Assembly (NCBI GenBank): GCA_018700525.1 | Contig: JABITN010000048.1 | Location: forward strand, 1-59,363 | Reading direction: 5' to 3' | DNA from: Opitutales bacterium | Lineage (GTDB): Bacteria; Verrucomicrobiota; Verrucomicrobiia; Opitutales; Opitutaceae | Length of the DNA stretch: 59,363 nt | Shown: piece by piece, positions 36,822-43,508 of the stretch | Numbering within the stretch: the first letter of the stretch is position 1 | Layout: each line of letters starts with the position of its first letter | Notes under the pieces: generated by a model | Databases searched by the model: none | Seen by the model: the letters and a program-made list of their open reading frames with translations, nothing else | What the model was told of the DNA's origin: nothing | Made by a program: the position numbers and the translations under genes

Positions 36822-37021
36822 CTAACTTCAACTGACATAGAGGGCGTATCCCTAAAAAGTGGATACGCACGTTCGAAAGATCTGAACGAAACCGATGGTT
36901 TGTTCGCTCCAATTTGTTCGCCCCGCTTACAATCGAACATTCCGCGATCGAGCGGCATATAGGTGGACAAAGCCACGAATTGACGGTTTAAAGCTTCTTT
37001 AAGTGAAGTATTGTTATTCAT
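36818..37021 (-). CDS. Small 67-aa protein between rsmH and ftsL, unknown function
   Basis: A small frame with a clear Shine-Dalgarno-like AGGA just before its ATG ends in TGA overlapping the ftsL start (ATGA), so it looks translated and coupled to ftsL. The product (MNNNTSLKEALNRQFVALST...) is mostly polar, with no membrane helix, signal peptide or recognised domain. Position suggests a division-related role, but that is inference only. It may be lineage-specific. Confidence 0.6.
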   Translation of the reverse strand: MNNNTSLKEALNRQFVALSTYMPLDRGMFDCKRGEQIGANKPSVSFRSFERAYPLFRDTPSMSVEVR

Positions 37022-37057
37022 TATCCTGCTGTTTTTATGCGTGTGACGCGTTTATGC

Positions 37058-38014
37058 CTATTTTTCCGCTTTCCTTAGCGTCCTAAGCTTCGCGGATCTA
37101 CTCCGCGAATTCGCCGCGATTTCCGTATCGCTAGCCGTTGCTGGTCGGCGGGTCAGAAGATCCGCCTTGATTTCGCGCATATCCTGAGGCCGATGGTCTC
37201 CAGGTTCGGGTCGCCCTGCCAATCGGCGAAACAGATTCTTCGCAATCCGGTCTTCCAATGAATGGAAGCTAATCACGCATAACCTACCGTTTGGCTTCAA
37301 CCGCTCGAAAGCAGCCGGCAATCCGCGCTCGATGACGTCGAGCTCTTGGTTCACCGCGATACGAATTCCTTGAAAGGTCTTAGTAGCGGGGTGAAGTCTC
37401 GAAGCGAATCGCAGCCTAGCCGGAGTGCAGGATAGGATTAGGTCCGCGAGGACCTTTGTGGTGAGTAGCGGCGACAGCGCTCTCGCTTCGATAATGGCGG
37501 CGACAATGCGACGCCAGTTTTTTTCTTCTCCGTAAACCTTGATGGCCAGAACCAGCTCGTGACGACTTGCAGTCGATAGCCAATCCGAAGCGGACACCCC
37601 GGTTTCAGGATTCATTCTCATATCTAGAGGCGCTTCTCCGCGAAAGGAGAAACCACGATCAAGTTGATCGAGCTGGAAGGAAGAAACTCCAAAGTCGAAT
37701 AGGATGCCGTCAAAGGGTCCTTCTTCCAAGTTCTCTAGATCTACGAAATTCATGCGGCGAAATCGAAAACGTTCGCCATACTCAGCCTTTAAAACCGCAG
37801 CGCGCTCAACGGCTTGCGGATCTTGATCCAAGGCCACGACCGTAACATCGGCTGCATTGAGAATCAAACGCGAGTGGCCACCCCCGCCAAACGTACAATC
37901 CAAGTACAACCCTCCGTCTTGCGGATCTAGCAAGCGGAGCGTTTCCTCGGCAAGAACTGGGACGTGACCGTTCATCGGCGCGTTTTCGATCAGGCTATCT
38001 GACAATGAAATCAT
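37058..38014 (-). CDS. rsmH: 16S rRNA (cytosine-1402-N4)-methyltransferase RsmH (MraW)
   Basis: The 318-aa SAM-dependent methyltransferase modifies C1402 in the decoding centre of 16S rRNA. It has HVPVLAEETLRLL, the SAM motif LDCTFGGGGHSRLIL, the FDGILFDFGVSSFQLD segment, RGFSFRGEAPLDMRM, KTFQGIRIAVNQEL and the terminal VISFHSLEDRIAKNLFRR. The ATG at 38014 has AAAGG upstream and overlaps the end of the preceding 101-aa gene by about 20 bases. It is the second recognisable gene of the dcw cluster. Confidence 0.95.
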   Translation of the reverse strand: MISLSDSLIENAPMNGHVPVLAEETLRLLDPQDGGLYLDCTFGGGGHSRLILNAADVTVVALDQDPQAVERAAVLKAEYGERFRFRRMNFVDLENLEEGPFDGILFDFGVSSFQLDQLDRGFSFRGEAPLDMRMNPETGVSASDWLSTASRHELVLAIKVYGEEKNWRRIVAAIIEARALSPLLTTKVLADLILSCTPARLRFASRLHPATKTFQGIRIAVNQELDVIERGLPAAFERLKPNGRLCVISFHSLEDRIAKNLFRRLAGRPEPGDHRPQDMREIKADLLTRRPATASDTEIAANSRSRSAKLRTLRKAEK

Positions 38015-38300
38015 AGAAGCCTTTCTTCTTCTCGCCGGCTAGACGTTCGGTCGCTTCCGCCCGACGCCGCTGGGCGATACCTTTAATGTCTTGCCTAACT
38101 GCAACGTTTTCGGGGTTGCCCTCTCCGAACTCCCAAGTATCGCAATGCTTGATCGAGCCACGACCAAACGTGCCGCTCATTCCAAATAGCTGCATTTTGC
38201 CAAGACCATTACGGTCACGGCTCTGCCCACCTCTTAGGTTTAACAACGAGGAAAGCACCGAACGGCCCGAAGGAGACTTAACTGTTTCTATGCCCTTCAT
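37995..38300 (-). CDS. Conserved-position 101-aa protein between mraZ and rsmH, unknown function
   Basis: The frame begins 1 base after the mraZ stop and overlaps the rsmH start by about 20 bases, so it fills the mraZ-rsmH gap exactly and is probably translated. The product is basic and Gly/Arg-rich in its first half (LRGGQSRDRNGLGKMQLFGM), with a charged helical end (IAQRRRAEATERLAGEKKKG). No membrane helix, signal peptide or known domain is visible. A nucleic-acid- or ribosome-related role would fit the basic charge but is speculation. Confidence 0.55.
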   Translation of the reverse strand: MKGIETVKSPSGRSVLSSLLNLRGGQSRDRNGLGKMQLFGMSGTFGRGSIKHCDTWEFGEGNPENVAVRQDIKGIAQRRRAEATERLAGEKKKGFYDFIVR

Positions 38301-38301
38301 A

Positions 38302-38754
38302 CTAGAGATTCACCCGCTTCATCAGCTTGCCCAAATCATCGTTGTTGACCTTCGGGTCGATGGCATTCCACCGCTCCGGGCTCCAGATTCTGAAATTGAT
38401 CATGCGGCCAATCAAAACCGCCTCTTTTGTTATGTCCGAATGCTCAAGTAACTCTTCCGGCATGTTAATGCGACCCTGCTTGTCGCAGCTAAAGAAAGTC
38501 GCTTGAGAAAACAACTTGTCCTGAAGCTCCTGAGCATCCTCGTCGCTCAACTGCTGCTCCTCGATTTTGTCGTAGAGCTTAGCGACCTGCTGAGGAGGCA
38601 GCACCAGAATACAACCACTAGGGTCCGGCAAGGCCAGATAGCCGTCTTCCGTGTCCCCATCAAAGCGCCATTTCGAAGGAATCGCTAGGCGACTCTTCGA
38701 ATCAAGATTTCGTTGGTGCTTACCAACGTAAATCATTCTGGCGAGTGATGTCAT
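38302..38754 (-). CDS. mraZ: Transcriptional regulator MraZ
   Basis: This protein (about 150 aa) has the two SpoVT/AbrB-like swapped-hairpin repeats of MraZ. The first contains NLDSKSRLAIPSKWR; the second contains FSCDKQGRINMPEELLEHSDI followed by KEAVLIGRMINFRIWSPERW. MraZ is a DNA-binding repressor of the dcw operon (established in E. coli) and binds TGGG repeats. Such repeats lie just upstream at 38785-38809. Two ATGs (38754, 38733) fit; the second gives the more usual MraZ N-terminus (MIYVGKHQRNLDSK). A TTG at 38790 would run into the operator and is unlikely. Confidence 0.92.
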   Translation of the reverse strand: MTSLARMIYVGKHQRNLDSKSRLAIPSKWRFDGDTEDGYLALPDPSGCILVLPPQQVAKLYDKIEEQQLSDEDAQELQDKLFSQATFFSCDKQGRINMPEELLEHSDITKEAVLIGRMINFRIWSPERWNAIDPKVNNDDLGKLMKRVNL

Positions 38755-38784
38755 AGTATTTTGTGTGTTACTTGTGAAAAACTG

Positions 38785-38809
38785 CCCCAAAACTCCCCAT
38801 TTCTCCCCA
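38785..38809 (-). promoter_or_regulatory. MraZ operator (three TGGGG direct repeats, 10-bp period)
   Basis: On the minus strand three copies of TGGGG occur at 38809-38805, 38799-38795 and 38789-38785, each exactly 10 bp apart. This equals the MraZ-binding region known from other bacteria: TGGG repeats spaced one helical turn apart upstream of mraZ. It lies 31-55 bp before the mraZ ATG, overlapping the likely promoter, and so implies autorepression of the dcw operon. A further TGGGG lies at 38840-38836, out of register. Confidence 0.8.
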
Positions 38810-38812
38810 CTT

Positions 38813-38818
38813 TGTCAA
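38813..38818 (-). promoter_or_regulatory. Possible -35 element (TTGACA) of the dcw promoter
   Basis: A perfect TTGACA on the minus strand lies immediately upstream of the MraZ repeats. No good -10 box follows at 16-18 bp (the region is occupied by TGGGG repeats), so the promoter assignment is tentative. If real, MraZ bound to the repeats would block it directly. Confidence 0.4.
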
Positions 38819-38965
38819 AATTTTTCTCCACATTACCCCATAGAGATATCAACAAGTTGTTAATACCCCCCCAATTAGCGGCCTTTTTACGAAAAAAGGC
38901 CTCTTGCCCGAGCAATCACGCCCCATCTCACGGTCCAAAACGCAAATCGCCGCCAAAGCCGAACG

Positions 38966-39043
38966 TTGTTCACAGGATTCGTGGGCACCAAAACGGCTTC
39001 GAATTTCACCTATTCGCAACACCCTCGAAAAATCTGTGAATAA
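38966..39043. promoter_or_regulatory. DnaA-box-like sites upstream of mraZ
   Basis: TGTGAATAA at 39035-39043 is a perfect reverse complement of the DnaA box TTATNCACA, and TTGTTCACA at 38966-38974 differs from it by one base. Both lie in the 386-bp gap between mraZ and the DUF971 gene, next to an AT-rich stretch. Two sites are too few to call an origin; DnaA-linked control of the dcw operon is possible. Otherwise this gap holds the MraZ operator and no gene that I can see. Confidence 0.3.
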
Positions 39044-39140
39044 CTATCGAAATCGATCTCCGAAAAGGTCTCTTACCTTCCTTTGAAATAGTCCGAACCT
39101 AACATTGAATCTTAGCGAAGGCCCTCCTAGCGTCCGTGCA

Positions 39141-39440
39141 ATGAATCAAACAAAAACCATACAAGTGATCGGAACCGATCTCGCGATCATTTGGGAAGAT
39201 GGCCAAGAAGGCTACATTTCGTCCGAAGCCTTGAGAGCCAACTCCCCCAGTGCATCCGTTTCCGGAGAACGCGATATTTTCGGCACTCAATACGGCGGCG
39301 AATTCCAAAAAAACTATTCAGGAGTGACCATCGATTCCTGGACGACCATAGGCAACTATGCAATCCGCTTTCAGTTTTCCGACGGCCACAATACCGGAAT
39401 CTATGGCTACGACCTACTGAGACGATTAGGCGAAGCCTGA
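39141..39440 (+). CDS. DUF971 domain protein
   Basis: This ~99-aa single-domain protein matches the DUF971 / gamma-butyrobetaine-hydroxylase N-terminal-like family: AIIWEDGQEGYISSEALRAN SP at the start and IRFQFSDGHNTGIYGYDLLRRLG at the end. Members are often small stand-alone proteins; in eukaryotic hydroxylases the domain binds zinc, and in bacteria the role is not settled. The start is set at the ATG at 39141, since 12 extra residues from an ATG at 39105 are not part of the domain. It is divergent from mraZ. Confidence 0.75.
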   Translation: MNQTKTIQVIGTDLAIIWEDGQEGYISSEALRANSPSASVSGERDIFGTQYGGEFQKNYSGVTIDSWTTIGNYAIRFQFSDGHNTGIYGYDLLRRLGEA

Positions 39441-39533
39441 GTAGCGCTCCAAAGGGCACAGACTGCCTTTTCAGTAAGCCCAGCTCATCATTGGCTTTAC
39501 ACGCTCCGCCCTCTCCGCTTCAGTCCTCTCACT

Positions 39534-39980
39534 ATGTCACAGAGCTGTCTCCATGAAAGATCCTCGAAAGAGGACATTGAAAAAGGTCTGAAGCTTCAGC
39601 CCAAGTTCGACCAGAATGGGCTAATTCCCTGCATAACGACGGATGTCCATACAAACGAAGTTCTCATGTTCGCATTCATGAATCAAGAAGCTCTCGAGCA
39701 CACGATTCATAGCGGTAAGGTCACCTACTTCAGCCGCTCTCGCGGAAAGCTCTGGGTCAAAGGCGAATCCTCCGGTCAAGTACAGTGGCTCAAGGAATTG
39801 CGGACGGACTGCGACCAAGACGTAATCCTCTGTAAAGCGGATATCGGCGAAAAAGGCGCGTCCTGCCACAATGGATACCGCTCCTGCTTCTACCGGAAGC
39901 TCGACAACGAATCCGGAGAACTAGCCTACGATGGCGGCGATCCTCTCTTCGATCCCGATGCCGTCTACGGCAAAGCCTAA
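39534..39980 (+). CDS. hisI: Phosphoribosyl-AMP cyclohydrolase HisI
   Basis: The 148-aa enzyme opens the purine ring of phosphoribosyl-AMP, the third step of histidine synthesis. It shows TTDVHTNEVLMFAFMNQEAL, TYFSRSRGKLWVKGESSGQVQ, the metal-site segment TDCDQDVILCK and ASCHNGYRSCFYR, whose Cys residues bind zinc. There is no HisE (phosphoribosyl-ATP pyrophosphatase) domain attached. No other his gene is nearby. The Shine-Dalgarno is weak. A strong terminator follows at 39997. Confidence 0.95.
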   Translation: MSQSCLHERSSKEDIEKGLKLQPKFDQNGLIPCITTDVHTNEVLMFAFMNQEALEHTIHSGKVTYFSRSRGKLWVKGESSGQVQWLKELRTDCDQDVILCKADIGEKGASCHNGYRSCFYRKLDNESGELAYDGGDPLFDPDAVYGKA

Positions 39981-39996
39981 ACATTTTCTTTTTCAT

Positions 39997-40027
39997 AAGC
40001 CGCTTAAGAAACCTTAAGCGGCTTTTT
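39997..40027 (+). terminator. Rho-independent terminator after hisI
   Basis: A perfect 12-bp stem, AAGCCGCTTAAG / CTTAAGCGGCTT, with a 4-base loop AAAC is followed by TTT(A)T. It lies 17 bases after the hisI stop and ends transcription before the DUF72 gene. Confidence 0.9.
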
Positions 40028-40049
40028 ATAGCATATCCCCGACCCAATC

Positions 40050-40943
40050 ATGAACACCCCCTCACACTACTTCATTGGATGCCCAGTGTGGTCTTGTCGC
40101 GACTGGATTGGCACGGTATTCGACAAACAATCGGATCCAGGCGACTTGCTGCGCGAATACGCCAAGCGCTTCAATACCGTGGAAGGCAATTCGATTTTCT
40201 ATGCCCTACCCCCGCTCGCCACCGTAGAACGCTGGATGGCGGAATCAGGGGATGGCTTTCAGTTCTGTCCCAAATTCCCCAAGACGATTTCCCACGACCG
40301 CCGACTATCCCAAGCGGAAAGCGAAACCAGCGAATTCCTCAGAATTCTGGAAACCCTTCAACACGGCGATCGCCTTGGCACCAGTTTCCTGCAATTGCCG
40401 CCTTCCTTCAATGCCCACAACATAGATACGCTCGAAAGCTACCTGAAAGCGTTACCTGAGGATTTTAAATACGCAGTAGAGCCACGCCATATCACCTGGT
40501 ACGACAACGGCGACAACGAATGTCAGCTCGACGCCATGCTTCAAAACCTTGGAATCGACAAAGTCATCTTCGACAGTCGCCCCCTCTTCGCATCGAAATC
40601 AAAAGACCCCGACGAAATCGAAGCTCGATCCCGAAAACCCCAGACACCGGTTCGTAAAATCGCCCTCGCAGCACACCCATTCCTCAGACTCGTCGGCAGT
40701 AACGATCTCGACGCCAACGAACTTTGGATCAAAGGATGGGCTCCGATCATCAATAAATGGATACTCGAGAATAAACAGCCCTACGTATTCCTCCACTGCC
40801 CCGATGAAGCGCACGCGCCCTACTTTGCGCGTCGCCTGCATCGACAATTAAGAAAGCTCAACCCATTGCTGGAAGAGTTTCCGGCATTCGCAAGCGACCT
40901 CGCCAAAGAAGAACACGAGCACGAGCAACTCGATCTATTCTGA
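40050..40943 (+). CDS. DUF72 (YecE-like) TIM-barrel protein
   Basis: The 297-aa protein matches DUF72: N-terminal FIGCPVWSCRDWIGTVF, EYAKRFNTVEGNSIFYALP, FCPKFPKTISHDRRL, the strand-loop TSFLQLPPSF, KYAVEPRHITWY and C-terminal YVFLHCPDEAHAPYFARRLH. DUF72 proteins have a TIM-barrel fold with conserved polar residues at the barrel end, and their function is unknown. The gene begins right after the hisI terminator and its stop is 3 bases from the stop of the convergent gene. Confidence 0.9.
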   Translation: MNTPSHYFIGCPVWSCRDWIGTVFDKQSDPGDLLREYAKRFNTVEGNSIFYALPPLATVERWMAESGDGFQFCPKFPKTISHDRRLSQAESETSEFLRILETLQHGDRLGTSFLQLPPSFNAHNIDTLESYLKALPEDFKYAVEPRHITWYDNGDNECQLDAMLQNLGIDKVIFDSRPLFASKSKDPDEIEARSRKPQTPVRKIALAAHPFLRLVGSNDLDANELWIKGWAPIINKWILENKQPYVFLHCPDEAHAPYFARRLHRQLRKLNPLLEEFPAFASDLAKEEHEHEQLDLF

Positions 40944-40946
40944 CGC

Positions 40947-42962
40947 TTAGCGGACCTCAAACACTTCAACTAGGCCAACGCCTGTCGTATCGCCGACTCC
41001 GCTAACGATTACCGTATATCCACCAGGAGCCAGCGTGACGATAGCAGCAGCGTCCTTGCTTCCCTCATCCGGAACTTCAGCAAATGCAGCTAGTGTTTCA
41101 CGAATCAGAGAGTCCTTGTAGCTTACCTCTCCCCAATTATCAGCAGTTGCGACTGTTTCCCCCAGCCCGTTAACAATTCTGAATTGCGGATCCACCAGGG
41201 TGTTGCCCACACCTTGTTTAATCAACCCCGGCCCTAACGCGCGTATCAATAGATTCGCGCTCTCGCCACCAACAATCCAAAACCCAGCGATCAAAACACC
41301 ATCTCCCTTACCCACTTGAGCCCGAGTCGCGATATTAAACAAACGTACTGGGCTATTCAAATTATCTTCGTCTGCATCGAATACTTCCGCGAGAACAATC
41401 CCATCTGCACTGCCCCCCTTAGGGGTTATCAAAGCAGTATATCCAGTTACAGGAAACGACCCCGCGATAACAGCATCCGTACTACCTGGAACCAACGGTT
41501 GAGCGCCTGATCGAGCTGAATAACTGGATACAACAGCCAAATCATTGCCAATATCCCAATCATCGTTAATCAATTGATCGCCTACGAGAGGAACTAACTG
41601 AACCCGAGGATCCGGCATCGTACCCGACACGCCACGAGCACTTAGGTCTGGTCCTAAAGCGCGGATGAGCATTTTCTTTTCCCCTGGACCTCCGCTCAAG
41701 AAAAAGCCCGCAATCATGGTTTCATCTCCTGTACTCGCGATTCCTCGGGTGGAAATATTCACCAGGCGAGCAGCTTTCTCAATCGCAAACAACTCGCCAC
41801 TCAACGATGTACTTGTTCCATTCGCATTCGTCGCGCTAAGCGTATAAACTCCACCATCCGCCTCGGTAAAGGATGCTATCATATAAGTCGACTGCGTAGC
41901 ACCCGCAATCGGCACACCGTCTAAGTTCCACTGATACGTTGTATCTCCTTCGGAAATGGCAGTCGCCGAAACCGTCACAGATCGACCTATCTCTACCGTA
42001 CGACTCAACGGACGGCTCGAAAAAGCCGGAACGCTAGACTCGACTAGAGCTTGAAAGCTTTTCTCAATCGAATTTCCATTCGTATCGATTGCCGATACGC
42101 TAATTGTAGACGATCCCACAAATGAACCGATCGACAATAGAGTCAAAATCGATCCATCCAAAGTCGCTTCCACGATTCCGTCAGACGAACTGCCAACAGT
42201 AAAACTGATCATAGAATCGCTACTTCCAACCTCTGGGTACATCGAAACTCGTTTTGCCTCCACAAGCTTGACCATCAAATCAACGGAAACGTCGTCATTA
42301 ACGCCACCAAGCATTGGGAAATTCTCATACGGAAATCCGCTATTATCTAAGGTCAAAGTCCAGGTTGGGACATCCTCAATCGCATCCGCAATATCCATCC
42401 CCGTTCCAATCACTCGAGCGAAAACGGTAAACCCGCCGTTTTGCGGATCCAAAATCTCCGAATTATCCGCCAGACTAATAAAGAAACCACTTGTAGCGCT
42501 ATCCGGTTGATCTGCCAATTTCGCCATCGACACAGTTCCTCTCAAATTCGACAAAGCGAACTCGTTCACCACCGGATCGCGCGTCGGAACCGACTCTAAT
42601 GGAAGGGTCGCAGTAAAGCTACCTCCTTGCACAACGAAACCCTCCAACGAGCGATGAATGATCGTGCCATCATAAGAGTCATCATCCACATAACTCAAAA
42701 AATTCGCTACGTTCAATGGAGCCGCGGCGTCAAGCATCTCGATATTGATCGTGCCTTGGTCGAAATTCATTTGTACGATCTGTCCATTCACCCCATCGAT
42801 CGTAAAGAAATCGGCCAAGTCGATTTGCACTTCCGCTCCACCTAACGGAACGCTAATGTCCTCGAAATCCTGAGTTTCTTCCAACTGCAGATTCTGCCCA
42901 AACAAACTAGACGATAAGATAAACGCCGACAAAGCAGCGAACGAGAAATGGAGGGTTTTCAT
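40947..42962 (-). CDS. Secreted cyclophilin-type peptidyl-prolyl isomerase with Ig-like and twin C-terminal modules
   Basis: The 671-aa protein has a signal peptide (cleavage after SLFGQ, about residue 23). A cyclophilin-type isomerase domain covers about residues 50-225, with NVANFLSYVDDDSYDGTIIHR, FVVQGGSF and TVSMAKLADQPDSATSGFFIS. A strand-rich segment and an Ig-like domain (about 310-395, TYQWNLDGVPIAGATQSTY) come next. Two tandem ~130-residue modules start at LVNISTRGIASTGDETMIAG and LFNIATRAQVGKGDGVLIAG, each with an LIRALGP motif. Such modules recur in secreted proteins of Opitutae (from memory of the lineage). The fusion of a folding enzyme to adhesion-like modules suggests an extracellular or outer-membrane role; isomerase activity is not certain. 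Confidence 0.85.
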   Translation of the reverse strand: MKTLHFSFAALSAFILSSSLFGQNLQLEETQDFEDISVPLGGAEVQIDLADFFTIDGVNGQIVQMNFDQGTINIEMLDAAAPLNVANFLSYVDDDSYDGTIIHRSLEGFVVQGGSFTATLPLESVPTRDPVVNEFALSNLRGTVSMAKLADQPDSATSGFFISLADNSEILDPQNGGFTVFARVIGTGMDIADAIEDVPTWTLTLDNSGFPYENFPMLGGVNDDVSVDLMVKLVEAKRVSMYPEVGSSDSMISFTVGSSSDGIVEATLDGSILTLLSIGSFVGSSTISVSAIDTNGNSIEKSFQALVESSVPAFSSRPLSRTVEIGRSVTVSATAISEGDTTYQWNLDGVPIAGATQSTYMIASFTEADGGVYTLSATNANGTSTSLSGELFAIEKAARLVNISTRGIASTGDETMIAGFFLSGGPGEKKMLIRALGPDLSARGVSGTMPDPRVQLVPLVGDQLINDDWDIGNDLAVVSSYSARSGAQPLVPGSTDAVIAGSFPVTGYTALITPKGGSADGIVLAEVFDADEDNLNSPVRLFNIATRAQVGKGDGVLIAGFWIVGGESANLLIRALGPGLIKQGVGNTLVDPQFRIVNGLGETVATADNWGEVSYKDSLIRETLAAFAEVPDEGSKDAAAIVTLAPGGYTVIVSGVGDTTGVGLVEVFEVR

Positions 42963-43508
42963 AAAAAGAGATAACTACGATCAAACAGGACAGCCTTGCC
43001 CACTCACCTATACGAGTGGAATAGTCTAGCGGTTTCACCAATTCGAAACGAGTAAGAGCAGCAAGTTCCCGAAATTAATCAAGGAAACAACCCATCTACT
43101 TTTAGTCCAAATAAGCCCCCTCGACATTCTCAGATACCAAATCGAACAAATTGAGCATCGCGTTCCGAGCATCCGCAACTCGAGCGTCAACAACCGCTCT
43201 GCCGATTTTTAGATGAACCGGAAAGCGGCGATATCCCTGCACCCTCTTATTCCACAACGCTCATTTCGGCAGGGCTACTCTTCGGAGCAACAGCACAATC
43301 CCTTCCACGTCTTCTCAGACACGAACAGCCCTATAATCTAGCCCCCAGAGCCGTGAGAGCTAACCCTGTTCGCAAAACTCCGAGACGCCTATAATAGAAG
43401 CTTATCTAAAAAGATGAACAAATTGAAGTAGCCAAAAAGCCATGCGCCGTTTTGATTGTCCAAACTCCCTGGACTATCCAAGTTCAGGAAGCCCGAAAAA
43501 CCAACCCT
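42963..43508. other. Gene-free 546-bp stretch between divergent genes
   Basis: This gap lies between the starts of the cyclophilin gene (-) and the aldehyde dehydrogenase gene (+). No RNA gene or repeat is apparent. It should hold both promoters; CTATAAT-like and CCTATAATAG-like -10 boxes occur near 43330 and 43390 on the plus strand. A short, coding-like remnant on the minus strand (43102-43260) is listed separately. Confidence 0.5.
43102..43260 (-). pseudogene. Possible coding remnant, C-terminal fragment of an unidentified protein
   Basis: A stop-bounded frame of 52 codons reads WNKRVQGYRRFPVHLKIGRA and continues with ARVADARNAMLNLFDLV, ending at a TAA. Its composition and helix-like periodicity look like real protein rather than noise. 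No normal start is present (only TTG at 43257) and a TGA lies directly upstream. It may be the tail of a decayed gene or a very small gene. I do not recognise the family. Confidence 0.3.

Noticed and set aside
38755-38790. TTG at 38790 as mraZ start
   Set aside because: Would make the MraZ operator partly coding and adds residues not found in MraZ.
38820-39140. Replication origin upstream of mraZ
   Set aside because: Only one perfect DnaA box plus a near match; no dnaA, dnaN or gidA neighbours and no repeat array.
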